Assembly (NCBI RefSeq): GCF_033439725.1
Contig: NW_026944383.1
Location: 434,001 to 498,000 of the forward strand
Source: Neurospora tetraspora
Lineage: Eukaryota; Ascomycota; Sordariomycetes; Sordariales; Sordariaceae
Direction: 5' to 3'
Length of the DNA: 64,000 bases
Shown here: in pieces, positions 58,901-64,000 of the stretch
Numbering within the stretch: position 1 is the first letter of the stretch
Layout: every line of letters starts with the position of its first letter
Made by a program: the position numbers and the translations under genes
The notes under the pieces: generated by a model
What the model was told of the DNA's origin: nothing
The model's input: only the letters and a program-made list of their open reading frames with translations
Databases searched by the model: none

Positions 58901-61900
58901 ATATTATAGTGCTTGCATAACAACCGTCGGTATACGTATACTATAGTGGTTAAGTTTTTCAAATTCCCTCGGGATGCTGTCCACTGCGGTGTTGTATAGG
59001 TGGTGGTAATTTGCCCGAAAGGGCCGAGGCGAAGGATACACATTTCGTATTCGTCCGAGATTCTACATATTGCTATTTCGGACTCTGCCCCAGTAGGTGT
59101 TGCTGAATCGATGAATGACTGGCTAGGAAGAGACGACGAAGACGACGGGATCGATGGCGAGATAGGCCTCCGCCGGCCTGCTTTCGAAGATGGAAAGAGG
59201 CGGGGAGAAAAAAGACACACAGCAAAACGGGACCCCCGCGCGTGCAGAAAGGCACGGCGGACGTAGATCGATCCGTGATCCATCAATCAATCAACCGATC
59301 TCAACAGCGGTTGCCTTCCTGCAGTAGTGTACAGTACGGGGTAGCAAGTTCGCTCTAGTACGCGCAGTAGCGGCTTTTTGACATGCATTCGTCCCCATCG
59401 AGCAGGCACTGTTTTTGAATGGCCAGTCCTGCCAGTGAACCACTATCACAGTCCACTGGACGTGATTCACGACGAGTCGACGACGCCAGGAATGCCCGGT
59501 TCCCTCGTCTGAAAATGGAAAGAAGAACGTGGAGGAGAACCCTACCACGCCTCACGCCTCACGCCTCTGAGGGAGTCTGGAGAGTCTGGACAACCGCCAC
59601 AAATCGAATAAAGGGAGGGGAAAGACGTTTCTACGCAACACATATCACTTTTTCCCACTCACAAGCCACTGTCATCTTCCCCTCAAAAGAACCCGTTGGC
59701 CGGTCTCAATCGCTTTCCATTTTCTCCCTGCCCGCCCAAGTGCCCTGCGTCTCGTCGGCTGAATGGCTTCAGGGCCTCTGTGGCGTCATGCACAGTTATC
59801 CGTGCACTTTGCGAACATCAAAGTGTGGTGGGCGCTTCGAGCTCAGAGTGGTCAGTGAATTGCTGAAGCTAATGCGAGTGTTTAGCGCCAGTGGTTGCAT
59901 GGCATGGTACCTTAGCCCAGGGCACGCCAGGGCCCGTTCGGGTTCAGAGACTCGATCTCGTCGACGACTTCAACCGAACCGAGGGAGGCGGCTTTTAGGG
60001 TTGTTCGACACGAGAATAGTGGCGTGGATGGCTCAGGATTGATCAGGACTGGAGTGAGGAGTCAGCGGCCTCGACAGGTCTCTTTTCACATTCTCACATT
60101 CCGCAAGGTTCCTGATATCGCAACATTTTCTGATAACGGAACAGTGTCTGATGCAACACCAAACACACACACACATCCCGCATCATATCCGCCGCTGCCA
60201 CACCTGAAAGACGAACGACAGAGGAGTGCCAGAGGGCCATTCTTGTATCCATTTGCCCGCCACTCCCCCCGTTGTAGCTGAGGTGATCATTCGCCTGGCC
60301 CGAGACGTCGTCCGTTCCCATTCATAATGGCAGAAATGGCCAAATGTGTGGCTCGGGAATAGCAGTACATATGGTTCACTATGTAAGATGAGCAAACAGG
60401 ACGAAGCTCAACGCGGAAAATAGACCACACGAGACTTTTCCCAGTCTGGCACACACATGATATTCTGGGAACTGATGAATTGCAAACGAACAGATGTGCA
60501 ACGAGCAAGGTAGGCAGGTCGTAACTTGTAACGACAAAAAGGAATGTTTGGAAGCGTGCAAGTTGAGGTGACCGAATCACGCCCGTCCCTGACCTTCACC
60601 GCCGCCCCCTGCAATTCCTGGTCCTGTACCCCGTAACCCCGTAACCCCATGCCTACTTACCCCGTACTCTTCTTCATCGGGGATGCTGGGTAAAGTCGGT
60701 CGGCATATAGTTTTCACTATAAACGTTTCGATTTCAGAAAATGCCCCTGAACCTCGTCATGCACCGAGCACCGCCGAGCACCGGCCGGTTTACGTCCATC
60801 TTCGGTAGAGATAGTGGGGATGATCCCCCACACACCTTACTAGTTTAAGAGGTGCTGCGCCAGGGCAGCAAGTTGCCAAGGGGTGAAGTAACTTGTGGTT
60901 GAACATCCTCGTCCGCATAGGGACGGCAGGGTTAGATTTGAGATGAACAGCATCAAAGAGCGCCATTTTAATTGCTAAGGGGGTACCTGACACGCACAGC
61001 AAGGCCGTACAAGGGAGGCGCAGGCTGGCAGCGTGCCTGGTAAAGTACCGGGATATCTTTCACATCCAACCTTACCTACAAACCCCGCTCACTGGCTGGC
61101 TGGCTGGCTGGAGGTTTTCGGTGTGCTGGACCGTCGGAAGACGATTTGCCTGCCACGGGTGGTGGGGGGTTTTACGGAGAGTTTAATAGCGAAATAACCG
61201 TGTCCATCCTGAACCATAGCCGAGAAAAACAAGATGGATATGTACCACAGTAGAGGAAGTGGACAAGGGGGATGCTGACGAGATTCAGGATGTCCTACTT
61301 CCCCACGCTACCTGCCACTCGCAATGGGGAAAACTTTGGGTGCCGCTGATGTGAAGCGACGTATACGGGAAACAAGCATGGGAGCAGACGGGATGCCGAG
61401 AAAGAAGTGAAAGCTCAACAAGAGTCGGAGACTGGCTCGGCCTGGCCTTGCGATGAGCGATGATAAGTGATAGTGGGAAGGCGTTCGCCCAGGACGCTGT
61501 GCAACTGGTGGACTCACATCCATAGTATGGAGAACCCTGTTGCCCACCACCACTTTAGAGTTCTTGCCAAATTGGGAGGCAACATGCGAGCGATATGGAG
61601 TCTGGAGTCTATGAACTCTTCCGGTTTGGATGGATGACCAGAGTTGGCGAGAATGGTTATATAAGACTGTTGTGCCATGGCTCACTGCTTGGTCTTGGTC
61701 TTGGTCTTGGTCTTGGTCTTGGTGTTGGGCACCGGGATGGAATGAAGTTGCCGGAGCAGAATCTCAAGAGGAAGTTGAAAATCAAGAAATCTGTCACTTT
61801 TTCGTTGCTCCCGTGACCATGTCGGACCTGCTCCTACCCTGATTCCTTAGCTGCTCGTCACTCTGGATACAGGTTCGTGAATATAGCCCACATGCGTGTG

Positions 61901-63710
61901 AGGTGCTGTCGTGCTGCCGTGCTGCCGTGCCTTTTGAATGCTCCAACGCAACGCAACCACGGACTCCCGCTTGCGACTGAGCGGTGCGTATGTATGCGTG
62001 GTGTACAACAACTGTTGCATCAGGTTTCTCAGAGAAGGCGGTGGAGGATGTGTCCCAAGGTCGCCAAGGTCAATTTCCCCTTTCCGCTTCTTGATCTCTG
62101 GCGATATGGATGTTCCCTTCTTGTCTTTGATGCGAGTCCCAGCTCCCGGTTCCCGTCCGTACTCCGTGCCAGCATCAACAGCCGCGCACAGAGAGGCTCG
62201 TTTTTAAACTTTGTCCACCGTAGCATATCCGTACATGCCACTCTTGAAATCCGATGTCAGACCTTGGGGTTCTCCTTCCGAGGCTGGACTACACTACCTG
62301 TACTTCTTCTACTTGGGAAGGAGTGGTAGACAAATGTAAGCTCGCGAGGGTTCATGCTGCCTTACCGTACCTTGTGTAGGAAGTGATGGTATTTGCGATG
62401 CGAACCATAAGACAATCTCTTTAGCTGGGGAGCTGGCATTGGATGTTCGACCTCAACCAGTCGATTGCTCATCACTCGAACTTCTCTTCGTCTTCACTTC
62501 TTCTTTTCTTCTTCTAGAAAGATGGAAACCAGCGCACCCGCCCTTCTTTCCAAAGACGTCTCCCCGTTTGCGGATACCGATGGGCGTCGTAGCGCCGGCT
62601 GACTGGCTGCAGGTGCTGCAAACCCACTTGGCAATCCACCGCGAAATCCATTACCCCTGGTTTATGCTGGTTTTGGGAAGTTGTGCAGGAGTGGATGCGC
62701 AGCGGACGATCCTGGAGCCAGGCACACTGGCACCGCATTGGCACGCTCTGGCCAGGGGAGGAGCAAGGAACCCACACCCACTGCACTCTGGCTCCAGTGC
62801 AGCACAGTGCGGCTGCCGTCCACACCTGGCACCTTTCAGTTCCCTTCCCTTCTGGGGAGTTGCAGGCGCACCCGCTGGAGGGTGACTGGAGGCACACCCA
62901 CGCTGGAGGACACACTGAGCACCAGCAGCGGCCAGGACCTGGAGGCGCAGATGCGCGGCTCCCGTTGGCTGGTGTGCCTTTGAGGCCCCACTTTGTGGTT
63001 TTTCTGTTGTTCGTTCTGCTCACCCTGCCGTCCATGGACGGTCCGCTCCCACGCATCTTCACCTTTCCATTTCCTCACTCTTTCCACCACCCCATTCTCC
63101 CTCTTCACCATCTCACCGTCGTCACTTGTCGTCGACCACCACCCTTCCTCTTGGTTCAATTCCAGCAGCAGATCTTGACCGATTTGCGCTGGCTTGACCG
63201 TCCACTCCTTTAACCAAAACTAAAAAGTTGTCGTCGCCAGCGTCACTTTTGCTTCGCGTCGAAACTCTCTAATTCTTTGTTGCCCTGCCTTCAGTTTTCT
63301 CTTCTAGTCCTTGGTTGCTCGTCTCTGATCTGACTTGACCATTGGTACGTTTCCGCCCTTGCGATTTCAGCTTGCGTCATGATGGCTTCCATGACTGCTT
63401 CATGAATCGCCTTTTACTTGTCCAGCCGTCAATTGCCCAATCCGCAGTCATTCACCAGGCATATGGCAATCAGCTGTATTACACCTCCCTCGTCGCTGAC
63501 ATTGCCTACTCTATAGAGTCTCAGGTTCGCAATCCATCGCCTTGTAATCCTTTAATCGTCACAACCCTCCCGACCTCACCACTACTTTCGCCAACCGCAA
63601 TTGCGTCGACGTGCTTAACAACCCCCGTCCCCCCCGGCAATTAATGTCGCTTACCTTCAACTAAGTCTTCGTTGTTTGTGGTGCCGCGGTGCGGCTTGGA
63701 AAAAAAAAAC
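55984..63710. other. 7.7-kb intergenic region
   Basis: It begins with the 3' untranslated region of argininosuccinate synthase and ends with the leader of the gene at 63711, where a GT donor near 63,343 could start a 5' UTR intron. Open frames of up to 207 codons (59419-60042 plus; 62514-63062 minus; 62683-63213 plus) overlap on both strands and show no family motif. The segment 62,650-62,990 is G+C-rich with CTGCAG and CTGGAG words. No gene is supported. Confidence 0.5.
61689..61722. repeat. Microsatellite (GGTCTT)n
   Basis: About five and a half copies of GGTCTT in non-coding DNA. Confidence 0.9.
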
Positions 63711-64000
63711 ATGGCGGCCATGTTGGGTCCCGACATGATGGTTGGATCGACTACCAATGCTTTTGATCATTCAACTACCGCTTCCGACATGACGAACAAG
63801 ACTCCCCGATCTCAAATTCCGCTACCCAATCCGCCCTTCGTCTTTCCTGCCAAACCGGCTTCTTCGGCGCCCTCATCGTACTCCCGCGCTACTGGAAGAC
63901 GCCCACACTCCGCTATCGAGCCACAGCTTCCGAGCTTCTCCCTTGGTGCTGATATCGACAAGCCTGTGTCCAGATCACCTGCACTCCCGGCCCTTCCCGC
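63711..64000 (+). CDS. N-terminal part of an unidentified protein, cut by the window end
   Basis: An ATG at 63711, after an A-tract leader, opens a frame of 96 codons that stays open to the window end. It is rich in Ser, Thr, Pro and Ala and includes PFVFPAKPASSAPSSYSR followed by ATGRRPHSAIE. It resembles the disordered N-terminus of a fungal regulatory protein. The SYSRATGRRP motif recalls fungal proteins annotated as cell-cycle inhibitor Nif1, but I am not sure of that. Further exons must lie outside the window. Confidence 0.6.
   Translation, partial: MAAMLGPDMMVGSTTNAFDHSTTASDMTNKTPRSQIPLPNPPFVFPAKPASSAPSSYSRATGRRPHSAIEPQLPSFSLGADIDKPVSRSPALPALP

Noticed and set aside
62514-63213. Overlapping 148-182-codon frames near the right end
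   Set aside because: They occur on both strands of a G+C-rich stretch, with no motif and no consistent codon use.

Overview
This is eukaryotic nuclear DNA from a filamentous ascomycete. Genes carry short introns of about 55-150 nt with GT..AG borders. The protein families are typical of fungi. Two LTR retrotransposons show the pure-transition decay left by RIP (repeat-induced point mutation). Intense RIP together with an argininosuccinate synthase of the arg-1 type suggests a Neurospora-like member of the Sordariales; the species is an inference. There are no bacterial-type operons, CRISPR arrays or rRNA genes, and I found no convincing tRNA gene.

Region 1 (1-22,300) is gene-bearing. It holds the last codons of an unknown gene (end at 50) and an SRPBCC/START-fold protein (642-1712). 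On the minus strand follow a methyltransferase-like protein (2069-3951) and the proteasome lid subunit Rpn5 (4612-6286). A LaeA-like methyltransferase (8494-10451) and a plant-type O-methyltransferase (15064-16969) lie on the plus strand, then a large minus-strand conserved fungal protein (19189-22285). A long near-perfect inverted repeat (12397-12717) sits alone in the spacer between the LaeA-like gene and the O-methyltransferase.

Region 2 (22,300-51,000) is gene-poor. It contains two complete Ty1/copia-type LTR retrotransposons, both with coding strand minus, at 31000-37297 and 38356-43793. Each has intact 5-bp target-site duplications, related LTRs of 172 and 178 bp, and an identical polypurine tract. 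Both are strongly A+T-enriched and have lost their reading frames. A 783-bp solo LTR with its own target duplication is nested in the first. The flanks and the 1-kb island between the elements look unmutated but have no recognisable gene.

Region 3 (51,000-64,000) is gene-bearing again. It holds a coiled-coil, single-pass membrane protein (51073-52510, minus), the rRNA-processing protein Cgr1 (53243-53747, minus), and argininosuccinate synthase (54225-55983, plus). The last two share a divergent promoter with a perfect TGACTCA site of the Gcn4/CPC-1 type. A long spacer leads to the N-terminus of a gene that runs off the window (63711-64000).

The genes do not form one pathway. Three unrelated SAM-dependent methyltransferases lie within 15 kb, but no polyketide or peptide synthase accompanies them. 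The most interesting signals are the RNA-like hairpin, the micro-exons, and the RIP gradient and nested insertion in the retrotransposons.
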